From Streptosporangium lutulentum (GTDB lineage Bacteria; Actinomycetota; Actinomycetes; Streptosporangiales; Streptosporangiaceae), in assembly GCF_030811455.1 (NCBI RefSeq), contig NZ_JAUSQU010000001.1, positions 4,712,001 to 4,776,000 on the forward strand: a DNA stretch of 64,000 bases, given 5' to 3'. The notes under the pieces are model-generated. The model ran no database searches, was not told the DNA's origin, and was given only the letters and a program-made list of their open reading frames with translations. The translations under genes and the position numbers were made by a program. Shown here one piece after another: positions 53,886-64,000 of the stretch. Numbering within the stretch: the first letter of the stretch is position 1; every line of letters begins with the position of its first letter.

Positions 53886-54860
53886 CTAGAGAGAACTCTC
53901 CTCCAGGTCTATCCGGTGCCGGGTGGTCGCCCCCGGCGGGCGATGGGCCAGCCCGACCGCGTCCGCCAGCCGGTGGAACCCCCGGGCGGCCAGAAGCTCC
54001 TCCAGCTCGCGCAGGATGCGCAGGCAGGCATATGGGTCGTGGAACAGCGCCGTGCCCACAGCGACGACACAGGCCCCCGCGAGGATGAGTTCAAAGGCGT
54101 CCTGACCGGTCAGCACGCCGCCCATGCCGATGATGGGCACGCTGGGCAGCGCCGCGTGGACCTGCCACACGCAGCGTACGGCCAGCGGCCGGATCGCGGG
54201 GCCGGACAGTCCGCCGGTGACCGCCGCGAGCGAGGGCCGCATGGCCTCGGTGTCGATGCTCATGCCGAGCGGGTTGTTGATCATCGAGAGCGCGTCGGCG
54301 CCGGCGTCCACGCACGCGCGGGCGACGCTCACGATGTCCATCACGTCCGGGGAGAGCTTGGCCACCACCGGCACGTCGTAGCGCATCACCGAACGCACCG
54401 AGGCGATCACCTCGGCCGAGGCCGCGCCGTCGCGGGCGAAGACCCGGCCCCGGTCCTCGATGTTGGGGCAGGACAGGTTGACCTCCACCGCGCCGACGCC
54501 GGGGGCGTCGGTGAGCCTGCGGGCGAGCGCGGTGTACTCGGCCACGGTGCCGCCGGCGACGGACACCACGGTCTTGACGCCCCGCTGATCCAGCCAGGGC
54601 AGCTCGCGCTCCAGGAAGGCGTCCACGCCGGGCCCCTGGAGCCCGATGGCGTTGAGCATGCCCGAGGGCGTCTCGGCCATCCTGGGGGTCGGACGGCCCG
54701 CCCTGGGGGCCATCGTGATCGACCGGGTGGTCAGCGCGCCGATCCGGCCCAGGTCGAAGAACTGGGCGAGCTCGGAGCCCGATGCCGCGCACCCCGCGGC
54801 CGTGGTGATCGGATTGACCAGTTCCACGTGCCCGAGGTACGTCCGCATGTCAACCGGCAT
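53886..54860 (-). CDS. pyrD: Dihydroorotate dehydrogenase, class 1B catalytic subunit
   Basis: 324 residues from the ATG at 54860, which follows GGGGGA and overlaps the pyrK stop; an ATG at 54848 is possible but has no ribosome site. The FMN barrel shows VNPITTAAGCAASG, the catalytic VEVNLSCPNIEDRG (Cys, as in class 1B), VVAKLSPDVMDI and IIGMGGVLTGQDAFELILAG. Class 1B enzymes pass electrons through PyrK to NAD+, unlike the membrane quinone-linked class 2 found in many actinobacteria. Located next to pyrK, as expected for that complex. Confidence 0.94.
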   Translation of the reverse strand: MPVDMRTYLGHVELVNPITTAAGCAASGSELAQFFDLGRIGALTTRSITMAPRAGRPTPRMAETPSGMLNAIGLQGPGVDAFLERELPWLDQRGVKTVVSVAGGTVAEYTALARRLTDAPGVGAVEVNLSCPNIEDRGRVFARDGAASAEVIASVRSVMRYDVPVVAKLSPDVMDIVSVARACVDAGADALSMINNPLGMSIDTEAMRPSLAAVTGGLSGPAIRPLAVRCVWQVHAALPSVPIIGMGGVLTGQDAFELILAGACVVAVGTALFHDPYACLRILRELEELLAARGFHRLADAVGLAHRPPGATTRHRIDLEESSL

Positions 54861-55725
54861 TCCGCGTTCCCCCACCGGGAGCTCCCAGCGCGTCGAACGG
54901 GATCGTTCCCACGTCGTCGAAGCGGACGCGCTCGCCCCGGAAGACCGGTCCTTCGACGCACGAGCGCACCATCCGGGTGACACCGTCGTCCCCGATGACC
55001 GGAAGCACGCAGGTCATGCAGACGCCGACGCCGCACGCCATCTGCTCCTCCACGGCCACCTGGACGGGGATGTCGAACTCGACCGCCACCGCGGTGACGC
55101 CGCCCAGCATCGGCATCGGGCCGCAGGCGTAGACCGCGTCGGCCCGGACGTCGGCGATCACCCCGGGCAGCACGTCGGTCACCCGGCCGCGCATGCCCAG
55201 CGAGCCGTCCTCGGTGGTCAGCGTGGTGGTCTCCCCCATCCTCCTGGCGCGCAGCGCGCCGAACACCCGGTCGGCCGAGACCGCTCCGAGCACGAAGTCG
55301 ACGCGGCAGCCGCGCTGCTGGAGGGCGTCGGCCACGGGGAACAGCGTCGCCGAGCCGTACTCCCCGCCGACCAGGACGCAGGTCACCGGGTCCCGCGGCA
55401 GCGGGAACGAGCGCCCGAGCGGGCCGACCAGGTCCAGGGTGTCGCGGGCACGGCGTTCGGCCAGCCAGGCCGTACCGGGTCCGCGCACGGTGAAGACGAA
55501 CTCCACCGTGCCGCCGTAGTCGGGTTTGACGTCGTGGACGGAGAAGGCACGGCGCGTCAGCATCGACGTCCGGGCCCCGCCGACGGCCACTCCCACGAAG
55601 TGGCCCGGCCGGAACCGCTCGGCGATGCCGGGCGCCACCACGGTCAGCGCATGATAGGCGTCGACCCGGCGCGTCGTCAGCACCGTGCCCGTCACCTGTA
55701 CCGGAGTAACAGGCGTCTCCCTCAC
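54850..55725 (-). CDS. pyrK: Dihydroorotate dehydrogenase electron-transfer subunit
   Basis: 291 residues. It carries FAD and a [2Fe-2S] cluster and passes electrons from PyrD to NAD+. The FAD domain has ARTSMLTRRAFSVHDVKPD (RxFS), the NAD domain CVLVGGEYGSATLFPVADAL, and the C terminus has four cluster cysteines in ACGVGVCMTC and RSCVEGPVF. It is 43 bp after carB and overlaps pyrD by 11 bp. Confidence 0.93.
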   Translation of the reverse strand: MRETPVTPVQVTGTVLTTRRVDAYHALTVVAPGIAERFRPGHFVGVAVGGARTSMLTRRAFSVHDVKPDYGGTVEFVFTVRGPGTAWLAERRARDTLDLVGPLGRSFPLPRDPVTCVLVGGEYGSATLFPVADALQQRGCRVDFVLGAVSADRVFGALRARRMGETTTLTTEDGSLGMRGRVTDVLPGVIADVRADAVYACGPMPMLGGVTAVAVEFDIPVQVAVEEQMACGVGVCMTCVLPVIGDDGVTRMVRSCVEGPVFRGERVRFDDVGTIPFDALGAPGGGTRNAG

Positions 55726-55768
55726 CTCCGCTCAAGGCGTCGACCCCGCAGGGGAACGGATCCTCCCC

Positions 55769-59057
<3,289 letters not shown>

Positions 59058-59065
<8 letters not shown>

Positions 59066-60242
59066 CCTTGCTTCCCTTCGTGTTCGTGGTCGCGCCCGGC
59101 TTCCCGTGCGCCGTCCCCGCCGCCTCGCCCGTTCCGCGGGCCTGTTCCATCAGCGCGCAGAAGTCGTCGAACAGGCCGGCGGAGTCGTGCGGGCCGGCCG
59201 CGGCCTCGGGGTGGTACTGGACGCTGTAGGCGGGGCGGTCGACCAGGCGAAGTCCCTCCACGCAGTCGTCGTTGAGGTTGACGTGGCTGACCTCCGCCGG
59301 GCCGTAGGCGGTCTCGAAGGTCCCCTCCAGCGGAGCCTGTACGGCGAAGCCGTGGTTGTGCGCGGAGATCTCCACCTTGCCGGTGCGCCGGTCCTGGACC
59401 GGCTGGTTGACCCCGCGGTGGCCGTAGCGCAGCTTGTAGGTGCCCAGGCCCAGGGCCCGGCCGAAGATCTGGTTGCCGAAGCAGATGCCGAAGAACGGGA
59501 CGCCCGCGTCCAGGATCCCGCGAAGCGCTTCGACCGGACCGTCGGCGGTGGCGGGGTCGCCGGGGCCGTTGGAGAAGAAGACGCCGTCCGGGCCGAGCGC
59601 GAGGATCTCCTCGGCGGTGGCGGAGGCCGGCAGGACGTGCACCTCACAGCCGCGCTCGGCCATCCGGTGCGGGGTCATCGCCTTGATGCCGAGGTCGACG
59701 GCGGCCACGGTGAAGCGCTTCTCCCCGATGGGGGCGACGACGTAGGGCTCCTTCGTGGAGACCTCCCGCGCCAGGTCCGCGCCCTCCATGCCGGGACTGC
59801 GGCGGACCCGCTCCAGGAGCTCCTCGACCGGGGCGAGCGCCGCGCCGGAGAAGACCCCGGCGCGCATGGCGCCCCGCTCGCGCAGGTGCCGGGTGAGGGC
59901 GCGGGTGCCGGGGATGGCGATGCCGACGACGCCCTGCGCCTTGAGGTAGTCGTCCAGCGAGCGGCCCGCGCGCCAGTTGGAGAAGACTCGGGCGGGCTCG
60001 CGCACCACGTAGCCGGAGACCCAGACCCGCGAGGACTCCGGGTCCTCGTCGTTGACCCCGGTGTTGCCGATGTGCGGCGCGGTCATCGCGACGATCTGGC
60101 GATGGTAGGAGGGGTCGGTCAGGGTTTCCTGGTAGCCGGTCATCCCCGTGTTGAAGACCATCTCGCCGAAGGTCTCGCCCTCGGCGCCGTAGGGGGTTCC
60201 GTGGAAGACACGTCCGTCTTCCAGCACTAGCACTGCGGTCAC
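59058..60242 (-). CDS. carA: Carbamoyl-phosphate synthase small subunit
   Basis: 394 residues. It hydrolyses glutamine and channels ammonia to CarB. The N-terminal domain has [20 protein letters not shown] and [17 protein letters not shown]; the class I glutaminase domain has the nucleophile [16 protein letters not shown] and the His-Glu pair in [14 protein letters not shown]. The GTG start lies 130 bp after pyrC; the gap has a hairpin and possibly a local promoter. Confidence 0.96.
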
Positions 60243-60300
60243 TCAAACACCCCGATCATCTCGGTCATTGCTCCGCAAAGTATGAAATATCCGATGTTCT

Positions 60301-60337
60301 GGAGGGGCGTTCCTCCACGATGTGGGACGCCCTCTCC
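60301..60337. other. Hairpin in the pyrC-carA gap
   Basis: GGAGGGGCGT (60301-60310) can pair with ACGCCCTCTCC (60327-60337) apart from one bulge, with a 16-base loop. In transcription direction it follows pyrC and precedes carA. It may act as a partial terminator or attenuator; there is no U-run. Confidence 0.4.
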
Positions 60338-60372
60338 CGACGGCCGCAGCGGCTGTGTCGTTATCGGAGGCG

Positions 60373-61674
60373 TCACGCGAGCTTTCCGTTCAGCACGGTC
60401 GGCCTGCCCCGCAGGAAGGTGGCCACGACCCGGCCGGGGAGGCTCCTGCCCTCGTACGGGGTGTTACGGCTCTTGGAGGCGTAGCCCGACGGGTCCACCT
60501 CGGCGCGCACGGAGGCGTCGTAGAGGGTGATGTTGGCCGGGGCCCCGACCTCGATCGACCGGCCGTGACCCGGGAGCCGTCCGATCCTGGCGGGGGCGAG
60601 GGACATGCGTTCGGCGACACCGGCCCAGTCGAGCAACCCGGTCTCCACCATGGCCTCCTGAACCACCGACAGCGCCGTCTCCAGGCCGATCATGCCCATG
60701 GCCGCGGCGGTCCACTCGGTCTCCTTGTCCTCGACCGGGTGCGGAGCGTGGTCGGTGGCCACGCAGTCGATCGTGCCGTCGGCCAGCGCCTCGCGCAACG
60801 CCTCGACGTCCGCGCGGGTGCGCAGCGGCGGGTTCACCTTGTAGATCGGGTTGTACGCGCCGACGGGAGAGTCCTCGACGAGATCGTCGGTGAGGAGCAG
60901 GTGGTGCGGGGTCACCTCGGCGGTGACGTCCCAGCCCTTCGACTTGGCCCAGCGGAGGATCTCCACGGAGCCCGCCGTGGAGACGTGGCAGACGTGCAGG
61001 CGGGAGCCGACGTGGGCGGCGAGCAGGCAGTCGCGGGCGATGACCGCCTCCTCGGCGACCGCGGGCCATCCGGTCAGGCCGAGCCTGCCGGAGACCGCGC
61101 CCTCGTTCATCTGCGCGCCGGAGGTCAGGCGCGGCTCCTGGGCGTGCTGGGCGATCACGCCGTCGAAGGCCTTGACGTACTCCAGCGCGCGGCGCATGAG
61201 CACCGCGTCGGAGACACACTTGCCGTCGTCGGAGAAGACGCGGACCTGCGCGGCGGAGTCGGCCATCGCGCCGAGCTCGGCCAGGCGCTCGCCCCCGAGG
61301 CCGACGGTGACGGCGCCGACCGGCCGCACGTCGCAGTACCCGGCCTCCTGGCCGAGGCGCCAGACCTGCTCGACGACGCCGGCGGTGTCGGCGACCGGCT
61401 CGGTGTTGGCCATGGCGTGGACCGCGGTGTAGCCGCCGAGGGCGGCGGCGCGGGTTCCGGTGCCGACGGTCTCGGCGTCCTCGCGGCCGGGTTCGCGCAG
61501 GTGGGTGTGGAGATCGACCAGGCCGGGCAGGGCGATGAGTCCCTGGGCCTCGACCGTCTCGTCACCGGTCAGCCCCTGGCCGCTCTCGCGGAGCTCGGCC
61601 ACGACGCCGTCGCGGATCAGGATGTCCTTCGGCTCGCCGCCGAGGATCCTCGCGCCCTTGATGACGATGCTCAC
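60373..61674 (-). CDS. pyrC: Dihydroorotase
   Basis: 433 residues from a GTG overlapping the pyrB stop (GTGA). It cyclises carbamoyl aspartate. Zn ligands are visible: [20 protein letters not shown] (HxH), [12 protein letters not shown] and [12 protein letters not shown] (Asp, His). It is the class I, AllB-like dihydroorotase usual in Gram-positive bacteria. An open frame that continues over 100 codons upstream is a shadow of pyrB. Confidence 0.95.
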   Translation of the reverse strand: MSIVIKGARILGGEPKDILIRDGVVAELRESGQGLTGDETVEAQGLIALPGLVDLHTHLREPGREDAETVGTGTRAAALGGYTAVHAMANTEPVADTAGVVEQVWRLGQEAGYCDVRPVGAVTVGLGGERLAELGAMADSAAQVRVFSDDGKCVSDAVLMRRALEYVKAFDGVIAQHAQEPRLTSGAQMNEGAVSGRLGLTGWPAVAEEAVIARDCLLAAHVGSRLHVCHVSTAGSVEILRWAKSKGWDVTAEVTPHHLLLTDDLVEDSPVGAYNPIYKVNPPLRTRADVEALREALADGTIDCVATDHAPHPVEDKETEWTAAAMGMIGLETALSVVQEAMVETGLLDWAGVAERMSLAPARIGRLPGHGRSIEVGAPANITLYDASVRAEVDPSGYASKSRNTPYEGRSLPGRVVATFLRGRPTVLNGKLA

Positions 61675-62603
61675 TGAATCTCTCCCCCGAGGTCGGCGCC
61701 GCCAAGCAGCAGGTACAGAACGGCCATGCGAGTGGTCACACCGTTGGCGACCTGCTCGACGATCGTCGAGCGCGGCGAGTCGGCCACCTCCGCCGCGATC
61801 TCCATTCCCCGGTTCATCGGACCGGGATGCATCACGATGGCCTCGTCGGGCATCTTGGCGACGCGGTCGCGGTCGAGGCCGTAGCGGCGGCTGTACTCCC
61901 GCTCGGTGGGGAAGAACGCCGCGTTCATGCGCTCGCGCTGCACGCGCAGCATCATCACCACGTCGGACTTGGGCAGCACGGCGTCGAGATCGTAGGAGAC
62001 CTGGCACGGCCAGGAGTCCACGCTCACCGGGAACAGGGTCGGCGGGGCGACCAGGGTCACCTCGGCGCCGAGCGTGCTGAGCAGCAGCACGTTGGAGCGG
62101 GCCACCCGGCTGTGCAGCACGTCGCCGACGATGGTGATCTTCCTGCCGTCCAGCGCGCCGAGGCGGCGGCGCATGGTGAAGGCGTCGAGCAGGGCCTGGG
62201 TGGGGTGCTCGTGGGTGCCGTCACCGGCGTTGACGACGCTGCCGCGCACCCAGTTGGCCAGCCGGTGCGGCGCGCCGGAGGCGCCGTGGCGGATGACGAC
62301 GGCGTCCGCGCCCATCGCCTCCAGGGTGAGCGCGGTGTCCTTGAGCGACTCGCCCTTGGAGACGCTGGAGCCCTTGGCGGAGAAGTTGATGACATCGGCC
62401 GACAGGCGCTTGGCCGCGGCCTCGAAGGAGATCCTGGTCCGGGTGGAGTCCTCGAAGAAGAGGTTCACCACGGTGCGCCCGCGCAGGGTCGGCAGCTTCT
62501 TGATGGAACGTTCCGAGATCTTCGCCAGTTCGTCGGCGGTGTCCAGGATCAGCAGGGCGTCGTCACGGCTCAGGTCGGCCGCCGAGATCAGGTGCCGCTT
62601 CAC
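61671..62603 (-). CDS. pyrB: Aspartate carbamoyltransferase catalytic subunit
   Basis: 310 residues. It joins carbamoyl phosphate and aspartate. [19 protein letters not shown] carries the phosphate-binding STRT motif; [14 protein letters not shown] and [20 protein letters not shown] are the carbamoyl phosphate and domain-joining segments; MHPGPMNRG closes the aspartate site. No pyrI regulatory subunit is nearby. It overlaps pyrR (ATGA) and pyrC (GTGA). Confidence 0.96.
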   Translation of the reverse strand: MKRHLISAADLSRDDALLILDTADELAKISERSIKKLPTLRGRTVVNLFFEDSTRTRISFEAAAKRLSADVINFSAKGSSVSKGESLKDTALTLEAMGADAVVIRHGASGAPHRLANWVRGSVVNAGDGTHEHPTQALLDAFTMRRRLGALDGRKITIVGDVLHSRVARSNVLLLSTLGAEVTLVAPPTLFPVSVDSWPCQVSYDLDAVLPKSDVVMMLRVQRERMNAAFFPTEREYSRRYGLDRDRVAKMPDEAIVMHPGPMNRGMEIAAEVADSPRSTIVEQVANGVTTRMAVLYLLLGGADLGGEIQ

Positions 62604-63181
62604 TTCTCGTCCTCCTTCAGCAGCAGAACCGCGTCGCGTCCGTCGTTCTCCTCCAGGTAGACCTTGACGATCTCGGACTTGGAGGTCGGGAGGTTCTTGC
62701 CCACGTAGTCGGCCCGGATGGGCAGCTCGCGGTGACCGCGGTCCACCAGGGCGGCGAGCTGTACGGCCTGCGGACGGCCCAGGTCGTTGAGCGCGTCGAG
62801 CGCGGAGCGGACGGTGCGCCCGGAGTAGAGGACGTCGTCGACCAGGACGACGATCTTGCCGTCTATGCCGTCGGCGGGCAGTTCCGTGCGACCCAGCGCG
62901 CGGGCGGGACGGAGGCGGAGGTCGTCGCGGTACATCGTCACGTCGAGGGAGCCGACGGGCACCGAACGGCCTTCGAACTGCCTGATGTGGGCGGCCAGGC
63001 GATGGGCTAGGTGAACGCCCCGGGTGGGGATCCCCAGCAGGACGATGTCCCGGGCGCCCTTGGTGCGCTCAAGGATCTCGTGGGAGATGCGGATCAGCGC
63101 GCGATTGATGTCAGGTCCTTCGAGGACCGCACGGGCGCTGCTCTGAGCATGCGAAACGGCATCAGCCAAAGAAAACACCAC
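62600..63181 (-). CDS. pyrR: Pyrimidine operon RNA-binding regulator PyrR / uracil phosphoribosyltransferase
   Basis: 193 residues. The PRPP-binding motif [18 protein letters not shown] and [15 protein letters not shown] belong to PyrR. With UMP or UTP bound it grips a hairpin in pyr mRNA. Two adjacent GTG codons (63181 and 63178) and a TTG (63169) are all possible starts. The PyrR-type RNA loop at 63186-63204 directly touches the start region, so the likely mode is translational repression of its own operon, as described in mycobacteria. Confidence 0.94.
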   Translation of the reverse strand: MVFSLADAVSHAQSSARAVLEGPDINRALIRISHEILERTKGARDIVLLGIPTRGVHLAHRLAAHIRQFEGRSVPVGSLDVTMYRDDLRLRPARALGRTELPADGIDGKIVVLVDDVLYSGRTVRSALDALNDLGRPQAVQLAALVDRGHRELPIRADYVGKNLPTSKSEIVKVYLEENDGRDAVLLLKEDEK

Positions 63182-63185
63182 CTTT

Positions 63186-63204
63186 CCCGCCTCACAGGAC
63201 GGGG
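63186..63204 (-). promoter_or_regulatory. PyrR-binding hairpin at the pyrR start
   Basis: On the minus strand CCCCGTCCTGTGAGGCGGG forms a hairpin whose loop GTCCTGTGAGGC matches the PyrR recognition pattern UCCNGNGAGGY. It ends at 63186, five bases before the first possible pyrR start codon, and includes GAGGCGGG, a ribosome-site candidate. Binding by PyrR would hide the ribosome site. Confidence 0.78.
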
Positions 63205-63275
63205 CTTAAAGGAAGTCAGCGTCCTCACGGTAGCAGCCGGAGGCCGGCTCCTCAGAATCACCCCCTTGCCTACCT

Positions 63276-63304
63276 AACATGGACAAACCGCCACAATGGC
63301 TCAA
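63276..63304 (-). promoter_or_regulatory. Tentative pyr operon promoter
   Basis: TTGAGC (63304-63299) and CATGTT (63281-63276) are separated by 17 bp on the minus strand, about 95 bp before pyrR. The match to sigma-70 elements is partial. A small hairpin (AGCCGG-AGG-CCGGCT, 63235-63249) would lie in the leader. Confidence 0.35.
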
Positions 63305-63628
63305 CGTGCGCCCCCGCAGGTGGCGCGGGTTTCACCCCTTCCACCCACGGGGATCTTTTTCGGTATTAATCATGAATGGGTGATATGGGGGCATCTGTGC
63401 CTGGGGGCGCGCCTGTTTCGCGAGAGACCGCCGTCGCGGTCGAGGCGAGGGACGGGGAGACGCCCAGCGGCATGACACGGCCTCCGCAGGCGTCACATCC
63501 CGCCGGCCCAGGGCAGGTCCGGTGGCCTGGTCACCGCGGAACGAGCCAGACCCGCCGAACCGTCGCGGCACCACGCCGCGCCTTCTCCCCAGAGTCAAAG
63601 CCCGGGGTTTCCACGCTGGAGGAATGAG
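63305..63628. other. Divergent pyrR-arcA intergenic region
   Basis: About 320 bp without a gene. A short AT-rich stretch near 63,350-63,385 (with TATTAATCATGAATGGG) is the most promoter-like part for arcA. No clear ArgR or Crp site was identified. Confidence 0.45.
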
Positions 63629-64000
63629 ATGACTTTTAACGTCGGCTCCGAGGTGGGCCGTCTTCACCAGGTCCTGCTGCACAGGCCCGAGCTGTCCCTG
63701 AAGAGGCTCACCCCCTCGAACATGCACGACTTCCTCTTCGACGACGTGCTGTGGGTGCAGCGCGCGGTGGAGGAGCACGAGGAGTTCCAGCGGGTGCTGC
63801 GCGAACGCGGCGTCGTCGTCCACATGCTGACGGATCTGCTGCGCGAGACGGTCGACATCCCCGAGGCCCGCAAGTTCATCCTCGACCACATCATCGACGA
63901 GCGGTACTTCGGGCCGATGGCCGTCGACGCCCTCCGCAACGCGCTGGACGCGATGGACTCCGCCGAGCTCCAGCTGTACCTCACCGGCGGCATCACCAAG
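63629..64000 (+). CDS. arcA: Arginine deiminase, N-terminal part
   Basis: The first 124 codons; the gene runs off the right edge. ATG at 63629 follows GGAGGA at good distance. The start FNVGSEVGRLHQVLLHRPE, then LKRLTPSNMHDFLFDDVLWV with the arginine-binding Asn and Asp residues, and EEFQRVLRERGVVVHMLTDLL are typical of ArcA. It converts arginine to citrulline and ammonia, giving ATP through carbamate kinase when oxygen or energy is low. Carbamoyl phosphate also links it to the neighbouring pyrimidine operon, though no shared control is visible. Confidence 0.93.
   Translation, partial: MTFNVGSEVGRLHQVLLHRPELSLKRLTPSNMHDFLFDDVLWVQRAVEEHEEFQRVLRERGVVVHMLTDLLRETVDIPEARKFILDHIIDERYFGPMAVDALRNALDAMDSAELQLYLTGGITK

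Overview
The window is about 70 % GC, with GTG and TTG starts, many ATGA/GTGA stop-start overlaps and long operons. It carries markers typical of Actinobacteria: the dcw cluster led by mraZ, the actinobacterial integration host factor mIHF beside gmk-rpoZ-coaBC, a DUF3040 membrane protein, an F420/LLM-type oxidoreductase and a PriA without helicase motifs. The gene order suggests a filamentous actinomycete, perhaps of the Streptosporangiales; that placement is inference. No rRNA, tRNA, CRISPR array, insertion sequence or prophage was seen.

Layout. (1) 1-10,500, minus strand: division and cell-wall operon mraZ-rsmH-ftsL-ftsI-murE-murF-mraY-murD-ftsW (ftsW cut by the window edge), driven from a promoter that carries four 10-bp-phased MraZ boxes. 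(2) 10,950-15,630, plus: MoxR ATPase, DUF58 protein and transglutaminase, closed by two strong hairpins. (3) 15,769-22,043, minus: DUF3040 protein, SOS-controlled dinB, a methyltransferase, pepQ-efp-nusB and an LLM oxidoreductase. (4) 22,216-29,656: a membrane-anchored EEP hydrolase, a CoxD/CoxE/XdhC/MobA-like maturation set without the enzyme it would mature, the trkH-trkA potassium system and a PH-like membrane protein. (5) 29,866-33,325, minus: riboflavin operon ribE-ribM-ribBA-ribH under an FMN riboswitch, with an unusually long leader that holds a candidate leader ORF. (6) 33,505-38,060: MpaB-like protein, rpe, an ArsR-like regulator with a palindromic upstream region, and asnB. (7) 38,273-47,028, minus: rsmB, fmt, def, two tandem paralogues of unknown function with a CDCPxC motif, and priA. 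(8) 47,029-48,162: a gene-poor stretch of clearly lower GC containing repeats, hairpins and a possible 27-residue ORF. (9) 48,163-63,181, minus: metK, a small conserved-looking protein, coaBC, rpoZ, gmk, mihF and the pyrimidine operon pyrR-pyrB-pyrC-carA-carB-pyrK-pyrD-pyrF, led by a PyrR-type RNA hairpin. (10) 63,629 onward, plus: arginine deiminase arcA, cut by the window end.

Most of the window is core housekeeping: peptidoglycan precursors and septation, translation start and end processing (def, fmt, efp, rsmB, rsmH), flavin, SAM, CoA and UMP synthesis. The less ordinary parts are the 300-residue disordered tail on FtsI, the CDCPxC paralogue pair and its apparently leaderless promoters, the LexA box in the dinB promoter, the riboflavin leader ORF with its G-rich hexanucleotide repeat, and the low-GC stretch between priA and metK.
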